From contig CALXMR010000001.1 in the NCBI GenBank assembly GCA_944389525.1, forward strand, positions 1 through 33,697: DNA of 33,697 nt, in the 5' to 3' direction. The stretch comes from an uncultured Alphaproteobacteria bacterium. GTDB taxonomy: Bacteria; Pseudomonadota; Alphaproteobacteria; Rs-D84. This document shows, piece by piece, positions 22,657 to 30,778 of this stretch. Position 1 is the stretch's first letter, and every line of letters begins with the position of its first letter. Made by a program: the position numbers and the translations under genes. The notes beneath the pieces are model-generated. The model saw only the letters and a list, made by a program, of their open reading frames with translations, was not told where the DNA came from and did no database searches.

Positions 22657-23274
22657 TTAATCATAGAACGAATCGCCACCACTGGTGCTGACGGTTCTGT
22701 GTCGTTCAATCTGAAAATAATCAGACCCAAAATTTGTTTTTGTTTTTAAATCGTAAAACGCAACATCTGTTTTTGCCCCTGTGGCATCAACAACCGTCCA
22801 AGAATTTAACTTTACCGGCTGTTTATCAAACACAACTGTCATATTGCCAATTCCTTCTTGGCCACGCAGATTCATTTTTAACGAAAATGTACCATCCCCG
22901 TCCCCTGTTTCCATAACATTAATATCTGCGTTTTCTAAATCGATATTTTCACGAATTAATATCCCGGCCGGTGTACTGGTCAGCGGCACGGTTGTAATCT
23001 GGTCCAGTGATTTATCAAAAAAATACAAATCATCCCCATCGGCAATCAATTGCACTGGCATATTATCATAGTCCAATCGCACCCGCCCCGGACGCAGCAT
23101 TGAAAAAGTTCCGCGTTCTTGTTTTCCATTCGCCGTCTGGACAAAAGTTCCGGTCAATCCAGTTATTGAATTCAAATATTTTTCTGCGGATGCGACATAT
23201 GACGCATCAACAGCGGCACTTGCAACCACTGGGAACACAAACACAGACAGCATCAAAAATAATTTTTTTATCAT
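22657..23274 (-). CDS. lolA: Outer-membrane lipoprotein carrier protein LolA
   Basis: 205 aa. Signal peptide residues 1-20 (LFLMLSVFVFPVVASAA). The mature chain has the LolA pattern: YLNSITGLTGTFVQ, RGTFSMLRPGRVRLDYD, LIADGDDLYFFDKSLDQITTVPL and the late DVAFYDLKTKTNFGSDYFQI. LolA carries lipoproteins across the periplasm; several lipoproteins in this window (secretin, NlpD, Cys-rich lipoprotein) would be clients. It overlaps the upstream DHH-family gene by 4 bp (ATGA). Confidence 0.9.
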   Translation of the reverse strand: MIKKLFLMLSVFVFPVVASAAVDASYVASAEKYLNSITGLTGTFVQTANGKQERGTFSMLRPGRVRLDYDNMPVQLIADGDDLYFFDKSLDQITTVPLTSTPAGILIRENIDLENADINVMETGDGDGTFSLKMNLRGQEGIGNMTVVFDKQPVKLNSWTVVDATGAKTDVAFYDLKTKTNFGSDYFQIERHRTVSTSGGDSFYD

Positions 23275-24227
23275 TTTAATTCCCCCCCAATTAAATCCAG
23301 CACCCGCGCCCGCACATTTTCCAATGTATCATGCACAACCGCCCCGGCGGCAAATGCATGACCACCGCCACCCAACGCTTCGGCAACAGTATTAACAGGC
23401 TTTGCACGACTGCGCAAAGACACACTGGTCTGTGTATCTTTTTGCTGTTTCAACATAACAATATATTCCACGCCCCGAATATGTCCCAACAGGTTTAAAA
23501 TCGTATCACTGCGTCCATCCAGTTTTTTATAATCATCACGCATCACTGTTGCCAACGCCACCCGACCACGATAGAAAAATTCTGCACGCGATGCGACCGC
23601 CGCCTCGGTCAATACGGCCTTGCGTGGTTTATTGTTCAATAAATTAGACAACTGTTCTATATTCACACCTGCGTCCACCAGATCCGCCATCATGCGCAAC
23701 ACTGTTCCACGGCGTGCAAACTTAAAGAACCCGGTATCCGTCAGCAACGACAGGGCAATTAAATCATTTATTGTATCATCGCGCGTCCACCCCAGTTCAT
23801 TTGCGATTTTAAAAACAATCTCGCCCGTGGCCGCGGCGGCATCATCATTCAAACACAGATTCGCAACCGGGTTATCGTTTTTGTGATGATCGATTTCAAT
23901 TCTGTACCCGGCATTATCAACTATGTTTTTCAGCCCACCAATATTTACTTCTGTGCCATAGTCCAATATAAATGCCAAATCAAACGGACGCGTCACATCA
24001 ACATGCCCATAATATCGCATATTGGGACGGTTTGGAACATTGTCCAATATGTTTGGGAAATTTCCATCATACATGCATACTGGCACCTTGCCGAAATTTA
24101 ATTCGATCAATCGCGCCAATGCCAATGTTGCACACACACAATCACCATCTGGATTTTTATGTCCAACAATCACGATAGAATTCGCGCCACGAATTTTTTC
24201 AACCAATAAATTTAATTCTTTTTTCAT
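23271..24227 (-). CDS. DHH/DHHA1 phosphoesterase, NrnA-like
   Basis: 318 aa, typical for NrnA. DHH-domain motifs in order: IVIVGHKNPDGDCVCATLAL, AFILDYG, YRIEIDHHKND, ALSLLTDTGFFKF; then a DHHA1 domain ending ALGGGGHAFAAGAVV. NrnA-type enzymes degrade short oligoribonucleotides and dephosphorylate pAp; a c-di-nucleotide or pGpG role is also known in the family, so the substrate is not settled. It overlaps both recJ and lolA by 4 bp. Confidence 0.88.
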   Translation of the reverse strand: MKKELNLLVEKIRGANSIVIVGHKNPDGDCVCATLALARLIELNFGKVPVCMYDGNFPNILDNVPNRPNMRYYGHVDVTRPFDLAFILDYGTEVNIGGLKNIVDNAGYRIEIDHHKNDNPVANLCLNDDAAAATGEIVFKIANELGWTRDDTINDLIALSLLTDTGFFKFARRGTVLRMMADLVDAGVNIEQLSNLLNNKPRKAVLTEAAVASRAEFFYRGRVALATVMRDDYKKLDGRSDTILNLLGHIRGVEYIVMLKQQKDTQTSVSLRSRAKPVNTVAEALGGGGHAFAAGAVVHDTLENVRARVLDLIGGELK

Positions 24228-25987
24228 AATGCAATATCTTCTATATAGAATTGTGCGCTGACGCGACCGTTATATTCGTTTTCTTTTAATTTCCCCAACA
24301 GTTTTATTGTAGTGTTTGTATTCGCATCGTCCAGCAAAAAATCACCCACGGGCGTTCCAACCAGGTTGAATCCAACAAACGCCAATTGATTCCCACTGCT
24401 GGTGGCGACCGATCCGCGCAGATGCGCCCCACCCCCCATTGTTGTGGCATACCGCAATGTTGCACCATTCAAAACCAGTGTCGGTTCTGGATTACCCTGG
24501 CCAAACGGTTCCAGCGCACTTAACTTGTTCACCAATTTCAGTGTTGCCGCGCCAGCATCCAGTTCCGCATCTGCCACAATCTCTGTATGCGGCGTCACGC
24601 CATCTAACTGTGCCCGCACAGCATTTTCCAAGAATTCACAAAACGCACATTCATTCTGGGCCGGCAACGAAAACCCCGCGGCCGCGGCATGCCCGCCACC
24701 TTCGGATATAATACCTGCGGCCAATGCATCGTGAATAATTTTTCCCAAATCAATTCCGGGAATTGACCGACCTGAACCGTTTATCACACCATCAGACCGT
24801 GTCGCCACACAAGATGGCATGTTATATTTATCTTTCAGTCGCCCGGCAATAATTCCCATGACCCCGCCATGCCAATTATCGCCACATACAAACAGACTGC
24901 AATGTCCATCTGCACATGCCGATGCCGCCATATCGTTCGCACACAGCATTATTGCATTTTGAATATCAATCCGTTCGTGATTCATTTCATGCAACCGCTG
25001 GGCCAGGTCATTTGCAATCAATGGATTATCCGTCAGCAACAATTCCAACGCCGGCGCCGCAGAATCCAAACGCCCCGCCGCATTCAACCGCGGCCCCAAA
25101 ACAAACCCCGCCGCATAAACTGATACCTTTTTTATTTTCGCCACATCCATCAGTGTACGCAGCCCCAGGTTATTGCGTAACCCCATAACCTTTAACCCTG
25201 TGGCAACAAAGGCGCGATTTAATTCTATCAATGGCATCGTATCGCAAATCGTCCCCAGTGCGACAAAATCCAAATAATTCATCAAATTTGTATCACGCAA
25301 CGCCGCGGTCATTTCTGGGGTTGTTTGACGCGATTTCAACTCGCGCCGCAACGCCACCAATGTCAAAAATGCAACCCCGACCCCTGCCAGATACGACAAC
25401 CCCGATGTATCATCGGCGCGTTTTGGATTAACAATCGCATTTGCCGCGGGCAGTTCTGTATCTGGGGAATGATGATCGGTGATAACGACACGCATACCAT
25501 GGTTCATGGCGTATGCAACCTCGTCCCGGCCGCTGATACCACAGTCAACAGTTATCAACAACTTTGCGCCACTGGAAACAATTTCATCGATTGCATCGGT
25601 ATTCAATCCATAACCTTCGCCTTCGCGTGTTGGCAGATGCCACATCACATCCGCCCCCAGCGCACGCAAATATTTCACAAATATTGCGGTTGATGTAATT
25701 CCATCAACATCGTAATCACCATATATCGCAATTTTTTCATGATTTAAAACGCTGTCCGCAATCAATGCGGCGGCCACATCCATATCACGCAACACAGATG
25801 GATCTGGCATATATTCCTTGACGCTGGGGTTCAAGAATTTTTCCATATCCGCCATATTGGCGATACCACGACCAATTAAAATATTCTGTAATAAATTATC
25901 TGCACGACTGTCGCCAACATCCTGGCCCGGATATGCGGCAACCGCCCATGCCCGCCCCAGCATGGACCTATCTACTATCTTTCTCAC
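24224..25987 (-). CDS. recJ: Single-stranded-DNA exonuclease RecJ
   Basis: 587 aa. 5'-3' exonuclease of DNA repair and recombination. Motifs in order: IAIYGDYDVDGITSTAIFVK, LLITVDCGISG, VVITDHHSPDTELPAANAIVNP, ALGTICDTMPL, LNAAGRLDSA, then the DHHA1 domain (WHGGVMGIIAGRLKDKYNMP, GSGRSIPGIDL, EGGGHAAAAGFSL) and a C-terminal OB-type region (LEPFGQGNPEPTLV). The longest frame begins with GTG at 25987; an ATG at 25963 with AGG just upstream is an alternative start. AT-rich sequence in the 41-bp gap from ftsI may hold an extra promoter. Confidence 0.95.
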   Translation of the reverse strand: MRKIVDRSMLGRAWAVAAYPGQDVGDSRADNLLQNILIGRGIANMADMEKFLNPSVKEYMPDPSVLRDMDVAAALIADSVLNHEKIAIYGDYDVDGITSTAIFVKYLRALGADVMWHLPTREGEGYGLNTDAIDEIVSSGAKLLITVDCGISGRDEVAYAMNHGMRVVITDHHSPDTELPAANAIVNPKRADDTSGLSYLAGVGVAFLTLVALRRELKSRQTTPEMTAALRDTNLMNYLDFVALGTICDTMPLIELNRAFVATGLKVMGLRNNLGLRTLMDVAKIKKVSVYAAGFVLGPRLNAAGRLDSAAPALELLLTDNPLIANDLAQRLHEMNHERIDIQNAIMLCANDMAASACADGHCSLFVCGDNWHGGVMGIIAGRLKDKYNMPSCVATRSDGVINGSGRSIPGIDLGKIIHDALAAGIISEGGGHAAAAGFSLPAQNECAFCEFLENAVRAQLDGVTPHTEIVADAELDAGAATLKLVNKLSALEPFGQGNPEPTLVLNGATLRYATTMGGGAHLRGSVATSSGNQLAFVGFNLVGTPVGDFLLDDANTNTTIKLLGKLKENEYNGRVSAQFYIEDIAL

Positions 25988-26028
25988 ACTATACTCTTTT
26001 TTATTATCAGAATAATTATAATTGAAAT

Positions 26029-27654
26029 TTATTCAAATAGCAACGGCAGTATACTATCAAGAATTTTTCCCGTTGTTGGCACCGCATTCCACGCCGCGGT
26101 TCGCCATCCAAAAGTTTCCTTGGTTCCATGTGGTTCATCTAATATGACCAATATAGTATACTGTGGCGCATTTACTGGAAATATTCCCACAAACGCGGTC
26201 AAGTTTCTTTTTGCATCGACACGGCCATTTGTATATTTAACCGCTGTTGCCGTTTTACCACCAATCTGGATACCGGCGATTCGCGCCTGGCGACCACTGG
26301 TTTCTTCGGCGACATGGAACATCACTTCGCGCAAGCGGGCCGATATTTCATCTGACAACACGCGTTCACCCTGGACCACGCCAACACCGCGTTTCAGCAA
26401 TGTTGGATAAATATAAATACCACCATTTGTAACCGCATTTACCGCCAGCAACACATGCATCGGCGATACCGCGATACCATGCCCATACGCCATTGTTGCG
26501 CGTTCCACTGGCCCCCACTGGCCAGGCATCAGTGGCCGTTCTGTACGACCAAATTCCAGATCTAATGCCTCGTCAAAATGCAACCGGTGAAAGAATTCAC
26601 GTTGCGCCCCATCTGGCAAATCCAGTGCGATTTGTGCACTGCCGACATTACAAGAATACAACATTATTTCTTCGACTGTCAGATTCGGCCGCACTGGTTT
26701 AAAACTGGGTAAATCGCGTATAATTTCCGCCACCCGACCAAATTTATCATAAATCTTGAATGGTTCTGCGACATAATATTCTTTTGTTATGCCGTTTTCC
26801 ATGGCCATGGCCGTATTAAATATTTTAAAGATAGACCCCATTTCAAACACACCACGCACCGGCATAAACATACGATTGCGCGTTGGATCCATCCCCAGAT
26901 TTTCTGGATCAAAATCTGGCAACGACACCATGGCAATCATTTCACCTGTACGGGAATTCATTAACAATCCCATCGCAGCCTTGGCCTGATATTTTTGCAT
27001 TGCCAACGACAGTTGTTCATAAAACACCGATTGAATTCGCGCATCCAGCGACAGTTGCAACGGATCCGTATTTTCACGCAGATAATCATCGTATATCAAT
27101 TCTGCGCCTTCCAGGCCACGACCACTGGACCCAACAACACCAACCGCATGTGCAAACAATCTGCGTTTTGGATAGCGGCGCTTTTGAATAGATTCTATTT
27201 CCAACCCGGTCAATGCGGCATCTTCGATAACTTTTCGTTCACCATCGCTTGCATTTTTTTTCACATATTTAAATTGCCGCCCAGAATTTACCAATTTTAA
27301 CGCATCTGCCAGCGAATATTCATATGGCACCGCCTGGTGTATGGTGGCCGCGACCGCATCCCTGTCCGTGACCACAGAATTACGCAATATAATATGCCCA
27401 GACATTATATTTTTTGCCAATATATCACCATTTCTGTCGACAATATCTGCGCGCTGGACGGTCCACGCACCATCCGCCCCGGCGCGGCGTGCCTGGTCCG
27501 AACCCTGAATCCCCAGATATAATGTCCGACTGACAAATACGGCAAACGCCACGACAAAGCACCCGTATATTATACGCAACCGCTGGCGCCCGACACGATC
27601 GCCAAATGCACCCATAAATCCATGTTTAAAAACATCCTTGCCAACTTCGAACAT
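26029..27654 (-). CDS. ftsI: Cell-division transpeptidase FtsI (PBP3)
   Basis: 541 aa. N-terminal membrane anchor (IIYGCFVVAFAVFVSRTLYLGI), a dimerisation domain (DIVDRNGDILAKNI) and a C-terminal transpeptidase. Active-site motifs: SxxK is Ser274-Lys277 (GSIFKIFN), SxN is Ser334-Asn336 (SCN), and the third motif is Lys467-Thr-Ala469 (GGKTATAV) where KTG is expected. FtsI cross-links septal peptidoglycan in the FtsQLB/FtsW complex. It follows an FtsL-like gene with stop and start adjacent. The rest of the division cluster (mraZ, mraW, mur genes) is not next to it. The KTA motif is read directly from the codons AAA ACG GCA. Confidence 0.93.
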   Translation of the reverse strand: MFEVGKDVFKHGFMGAFGDRVGRQRLRIIYGCFVVAFAVFVSRTLYLGIQGSDQARRAGADGAWTVQRADIVDRNGDILAKNIMSGHIILRNSVVTDRDAVAATIHQAVPYEYSLADALKLVNSGRQFKYVKKNASDGERKVIEDAALTGLEIESIQKRRYPKRRLFAHAVGVVGSSGRGLEGAELIYDDYLRENTDPLQLSLDARIQSVFYEQLSLAMQKYQAKAAMGLLMNSRTGEMIAMVSLPDFDPENLGMDPTRNRMFMPVRGVFEMGSIFKIFNTAMAMENGITKEYYVAEPFKIYDKFGRVAEIIRDLPSFKPVRPNLTVEEIMLYSCNVGSAQIALDLPDGAQREFFHRLHFDEALDLEFGRTERPLMPGQWGPVERATMAYGHGIAVSPMHVLLAVNAVTNGGIYIYPTLLKRGVGVVQGERVLSDEISARLREVMFHVAEETSGRQARIAGIQIGGKTATAVKYTNGRVDAKRNLTAFVGIFPVNAPQYTILVILDEPHGTKETFGWRTAAWNAVPTTGKILDSILPLLFE

Positions 27655-27957
27655 TTATTGCTGTGCACCTTGGGGCTGTTGTGGTAAATCGTTTATCGAT
27701 ATCGCCTTGTGAAAACTGACGACTTCTGCATCTGGCCGAATACTGGACACCAGATTGCGTAATATTTCCGGCCGCACATATGATGCAAAGTTTGCCTGGG
27801 CCACGGCAATTTCCTGTTGTGTATCAACAATCTGGGCCCGAACACGATTTCTGGCATCATTTTGCGTTTCATAGCAAACCTGTAATGTGGACAGCAACAT
27901 CGCGACCACCGCAATTGAAATCCATCCCACCCGAAACATTATTTCGCTTTCACGCAT
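27655..27957 (-). CDS. ftsL: FtsL-like cell-division protein
   Basis: 100 aa. A short cytoplasmic start, one membrane helix (VGWISIAVVAMLLSTLQVCYE) and a periplasmic helical segment (ETQNDARNRVRAQIVDTQQEIAVAQANFASYVRPEIL), followed by RPDAEVVSFHKAISINDLP. Size, topology and position directly before ftsI are those of FtsL, whose sequence is poorly conserved. FtsL bridges FtsQ/FtsB with FtsI/FtsW. The call rests mainly on topology and context. GGA lies 4 nt before the ATG. Confidence 0.75.
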   Translation of the reverse strand: MRESEIMFRVGWISIAVVAMLLSTLQVCYETQNDARNRVRAQIVDTQQEIAVAQANFASYVRPEILRNLVSSIRPDAEVVSFHKAISINDLPQQPQGAQQ

Positions 27958-28000
27958 ATTCCACCACCAGATAAAATACCCATTTACAAGTTTAATATTA

Positions 28001-28375
28001 TCACAAATTTTGCAAAAAACGAATCATTGAATTAACCCCGCCCATGCGGCCCGTCCCCAGATTCAGCCCCAGCGATGCAAATTCCCCATTCAAATCCATT
28101 TTCTTTATCTGGTCTGGGCTTTTTCCATCAACCATCGCGGTAATAATCGCAACGATTCCGCGCACCAACGCCGAATCGGCGCGCCCATAAAAGTGGTCAC
28201 CATCACGACAAATTTCCGCAAACGATGCACAACCAACAATCTCGGTACACTGTGCAGATTCTGGGACATCTGGCATTTGTCGCCCAAAATCCATAACCAT
28301 GTCCAACCTGTCCACAGGGTCTGGGATCATCGCCAGCATATTTTTCATATCAGAATAAGTCATGTGTTCTACCAT
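28001..28375 (-). CDS. sufE: Sulfur-transfer protein SufE
   Basis: 124 aa from the ATG at 28375, which overlaps the stop of the preceding gene; an ATG at 28363 is also possible. SufE takes persulfide sulfur from SufS and passes it to SufB. The order MPDPVDRLDMVMDFGRQMP, CTEIVGCASFAEI, FYGRADSALVRGIVAIITAMVDGKSPDQI is the SufE fold, with the acceptor Cys in GCAS (the E. coli Cys51 site, usually GCQS). It sits behind a SufT-like gene and sufS. Confidence 0.92.
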   Translation of the reverse strand: MVEHMTYSDMKNMLAMIPDPVDRLDMVMDFGRQMPDVPESAQCTEIVGCASFAEICRDGDHFYGRADSALVRGIVAIITAMVDGKSPDQIKKMDLNGEFASLGLNLGTGRMGGVNSMIRFLQNL

Positions 28376-28683
28376 CCCTGCTCTGTTAAATCCAGTTCCA
28401 ACCGCGCGGCATCTGACATACGCGATAAATCCCACGGTGGATCCCATACCAATTCAATATGCACATCGCGCCCACCAGATACAGCCACGACACTATCATG
28501 TACCTGTTGTAACAATTCTTCCATCATGGGGCATGTCGGACTGGTAAATGTCATTTTTATATCCACAGATTTTTCCCCAACCGAAATATCATACACCAAC
28601 CCCAAATCCCATATATTAACCGGGATTTCTGGGTCATAGACAGATTTTAACGCATCTATAATTCGCCCGCGTAATTGTTCCAT
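28369..28683 (-). CDS. sufT: MIP18/SufT-like (DUF59) Fe-S assembly factor
   Basis: 104 aa, the usual size for a single DUF59 domain. Signature: SVYDPEIPVNIWDLGLVYDI, then DIKMTFTSPTCPMMEELLQQV with the conserved Cys in PTCP, and VELVWDPPWDLSRM-type end (residues VWDPPWDLS). SufT-type proteins help Fe-S cluster maturation under demand. It begins right after the sufS stop and its end overlaps sufE, so the three form one translational unit. Confidence 0.92.
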   Translation of the reverse strand: MEQLRGRIIDALKSVYDPEIPVNIWDLGLVYDISVGEKSVDIKMTFTSPTCPMMEELLQQVHDSVVAVSGGRDVHIELVWDPPWDLSRMSDAARLELDLTEQGW

Positions 28684-29823
28684 TTATTTCACCACACTTT
28701 CGATTATATCCGCGGCCTGGCGCACATCGTCCATTGTATTCCATGGCCCAACAGACACACGCGCAGTACCACGAATACCCAGCACTTTATGAATCCAACT
28801 GGCACACATATTACCAACACGCAAACATACCCCGCGCGCACCAACAGACGCCCCAAAATCCAGTATATGCATATCTGGGACATAAAAAGTAAATAATGTT
28901 GCATCCCGCGGTGTGATTATCTTTATCCGCGAATTACCAGACAGCCTGTCATATAAATACTTTATCAAATCCAAATTAGGCCGATTCGCAGACCAATAAT
29001 CAATGGCCACCGGCAACCCAATAATTTGGGTTAATGGCAATGTACCCGCTTCGAACTTGGCCGGTGCATCTTCCCATTGCAATGCAAGATTATGTTCAGC
29101 GGCACTGCCTGTTATTTTTGAAACCATTCCGCCACCAAATTTGTCGGGCCAGCCCCAGCGTTCTGGATTTTTCATATACATAACCCCCAAACCAGTATCC
29201 GCCCCAATTTTATGCGCCGAAAAGCACATAAAATCACAATCCCATTTTTGCACATCAATCTTGTTATGCACAACATATTGCGCCGCATCAACCACAGTTA
29301 TAACATCTGGATTTTTCTTACGCGCCGCGGCAACCAGACTGGCAACATCTTGGGGCATGCCTATAACATTTGACATGGCGGTTATAACAAACACATCTGC
29401 GCGGGGTAAATCAGAACATATTAAATTGCAGTTTTCGTCCATCGGGCACAGGACAATTTTACACATATCAGAATCAGATAATAATTCAAACGGCAAACGT
29501 GCACTGTGATGATCCAAATCAGACACCATCACCGTTTTGTTTTTTATCCCCGCCCCACACGCGCGATCATTTATTATATGCACGATTCTGTTCATGCCAT
29601 CCGTTGTCCCAGACGTAAACACAATCTGGTCCGGCCGTGCATTTATAAAACGCGCCACATCCGCGCGCGCGTGCGCAATCATATCATCGACCGCGGCGGC
29701 ACGTGCACAAATCCCCCGCCCTGCATTTGCATATCCGTTCTGCAAAAAATCCACTTCGGCCCGGATAACAGATTCGGATTTCAATGCACTGGCGGCGGCA
29801 TCTAAGTACATGATTTTATTCAT
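28684..29823 (-). CDS. sufS: Cysteine desulfurase SufS
   Basis: 379 aa from the ATG at 29823 (the frame is open further up but overlaps the promoter region). PLP enzyme that removes sulfur from cysteine. Start YLDAAASALKSESVI, FTSGTTDGMN, VVDAAQYVVHNK with the PLP Asp, and the Schiff-base Lys in MCFSAHKIGADTG. The C-terminal catalytic loop is VCLRVGNMCASWI, with the active Cys as in SufS (group II). Slightly short of the usual 405 aa. First gene of the long minus-strand run; divergent from trxA across 75 bp. Confidence 0.93.
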   Translation of the reverse strand: MNKIMYLDAAASALKSESVIRAEVDFLQNGYANAGRGICARAAAVDDMIAHARADVARFINARPDQIVFTSGTTDGMNRIVHIINDRACGAGIKNKTVMVSDLDHHSARLPFELLSDSDMCKIVLCPMDENCNLICSDLPRADVFVITAMSNVIGMPQDVASLVAAARKKNPDVITVVDAAQYVVHNKIDVQKWDCDFMCFSAHKIGADTGLGVMYMKNPERWGWPDKFGGGMVSKITGSAAEHNLALQWEDAPAKFEAGTLPLTQIIGLPVAIDYWSANRPNLDLIKYLYDRLSGNSRIKIITPRDATLFTFYVPDMHILDFGASVGARGVCLRVGNMCASWIHKVLGIRGTARVSVGPWNTMDDVRQAADIIESVVK

Positions 29824-29853
29824 TTTATGTTTTCTCTTGCATTTTGTGGCGAT

Positions 29854-29859
29854 TATAAT
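29854..29859 (+). promoter_or_regulatory. -10 element of the trxA-dksA promoter
   Basis: A TATAAT box 40 bp before the trxA start in the 75-bp divergent region with sufS. No good -35 is visible at 16-18 bp, so the call is tentative. Confidence 0.4.
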
Positions 29860-29898
29860 ACACTCTGGGCAAATATCAACCAAGGAAGGAGAAAAAAG

Positions 29899-30219
29899 AT
29901 GGCACTGGAACATGCAAATGACGCAACATTTGAATCGCTGGTGGGTTCGGGCATTGCATTAGTGGACTTCTGGGCACCTTGGTGCGGTCCATGTCGTATG
30001 TTTGGCCCAATTTTTGAATCTGTATCTGACCGCGTACCAGATGTAAAATTCATAAAATTCGAAATTGACGAATCAAATCGGCGCACGGCGGCGAAATATG
30101 GCATACGCAGCATTCCGTCCGTTTTGGCATTTCGTGATGGCGAATTGGTTGCGGCCCGCACCGGCCTGATGGACGAAGAAACATTAATGAATTGGATTGG
30201 CGAACTAAAAGGATCTTGA
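29899..30219 (+). CDS. trxA: Thioredoxin
   Basis: 106 aa from the ATG at 29899, preceded by AAGGAAGGAG. Standard thioredoxin: VDFWAPWCGPCRMFGPIFE with the redox pair Cys29/Cys32, KFEIDESNRRTAAKYGIRSIPSVLAFRDGE with the cis-Pro in SIPS, and the usual C-terminal helix. It keeps cytoplasmic proteins reduced. dksA follows with 1 nt between stop and start, so the two are coupled. Confidence 0.95.
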   Translation: MALEHANDATFESLVGSGIALVDFWAPWCGPCRMFGPIFESVSDRVPDVKFIKFEIDESNRRTAAKYGIRSIPSVLAFRDGELVAARTGLMDEETLMNWIGELKGS

Positions 30220-30220
30220 T

Positions 30221-30649
30221 ATGGCAAAAGAAAATTACAAGACGATTGAATTACCCCCAAAATATACGCCCAAGAAGTCAGAGCCATATATGTGCCCGCA
30301 ACAGTTGGCGTACTTTTACCATTTATTAACGGCGCAAAAGGAAGAATTATTACAAGATTCTGATTCCGTATTGAACGCGGTTCGTCTGGCGGATAAAACA
30401 GAAAGTGCCGGCGTGGGTGATGATTCAGACAATGCAACATTCGAACAAGAAATCACAATGAATTTACGCATGTCTGAACGCGACAATAACCTGTTGAAAA
30501 AAATAAATGCAGCACTGGAACGCATTGAAAACGGCACATACGGGTACAGCGTTGTTTCCGGCGAAGAAATCGGCCTGTCACGAATGCTGGCGCGCCCACT
30601 GGCCACCATGACAATCGAAGAACAAGAAGAATACGAAAAACGGAAATAG
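30221..30649 (+). CDS. dksA: DksA-family regulator without zinc-finger cysteines
   Basis: 142 aa. Family layout: an N-terminal helix (PQQLAYFYHLLTAQKEELL), a coiled-coil tip with the DxxDxA pattern (Asp67, Asp70, Ala72 in GDDSDNA), then EITMNLRMSERDNNLLKKINAALERIENGTYGY and the C-terminal EIGLSRMLARPLATMTIEEQEEY. DksA binds RNA polymerase with ppGpp. The four zinc cysteines of E. coli DksA (114, 117, 135, 138) correspond to Ser110, Ser113, Thr131 and Glu134, so no zinc finger can form. Some DksA2-type paralogues also lack part of the set. It shares a transcript with trxA and ends at a strong terminator. Confidence 0.9.
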   Translation: MAKENYKTIELPPKYTPKKSEPYMCPQQLAYFYHLLTAQKEELLQDSDSVLNAVRLADKTESAGVGDDSDNATFEQEITMNLRMSERDNNLLKKINAALERIENGTYGYSVVSGEEIGLSRMLARPLATMTIEEQEEYEKRK

Positions 30650-30666
30650 AAATCCCACTATTATTT

Positions 30667-30697
30667 ATGCGCATCATTTGATGCGCATATTTTTTTC
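30667..30697 (+). terminator. Intrinsic terminator after trxA-dksA
   Basis: A 10-bp stem (ATGCGCATCA with TGATGCGCAT) and a TT loop, followed by ATTTTTTTT. It lies 17 bp past the dksA stop. Confidence 0.93.
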
Positions 30698-30778
30698 ATT
30701 ATTTTTATCGTTTAATATACTTTCTGTAATATTACCAACAACCCCAACACCCAGACCAACACCACCAACAATTCCTGG

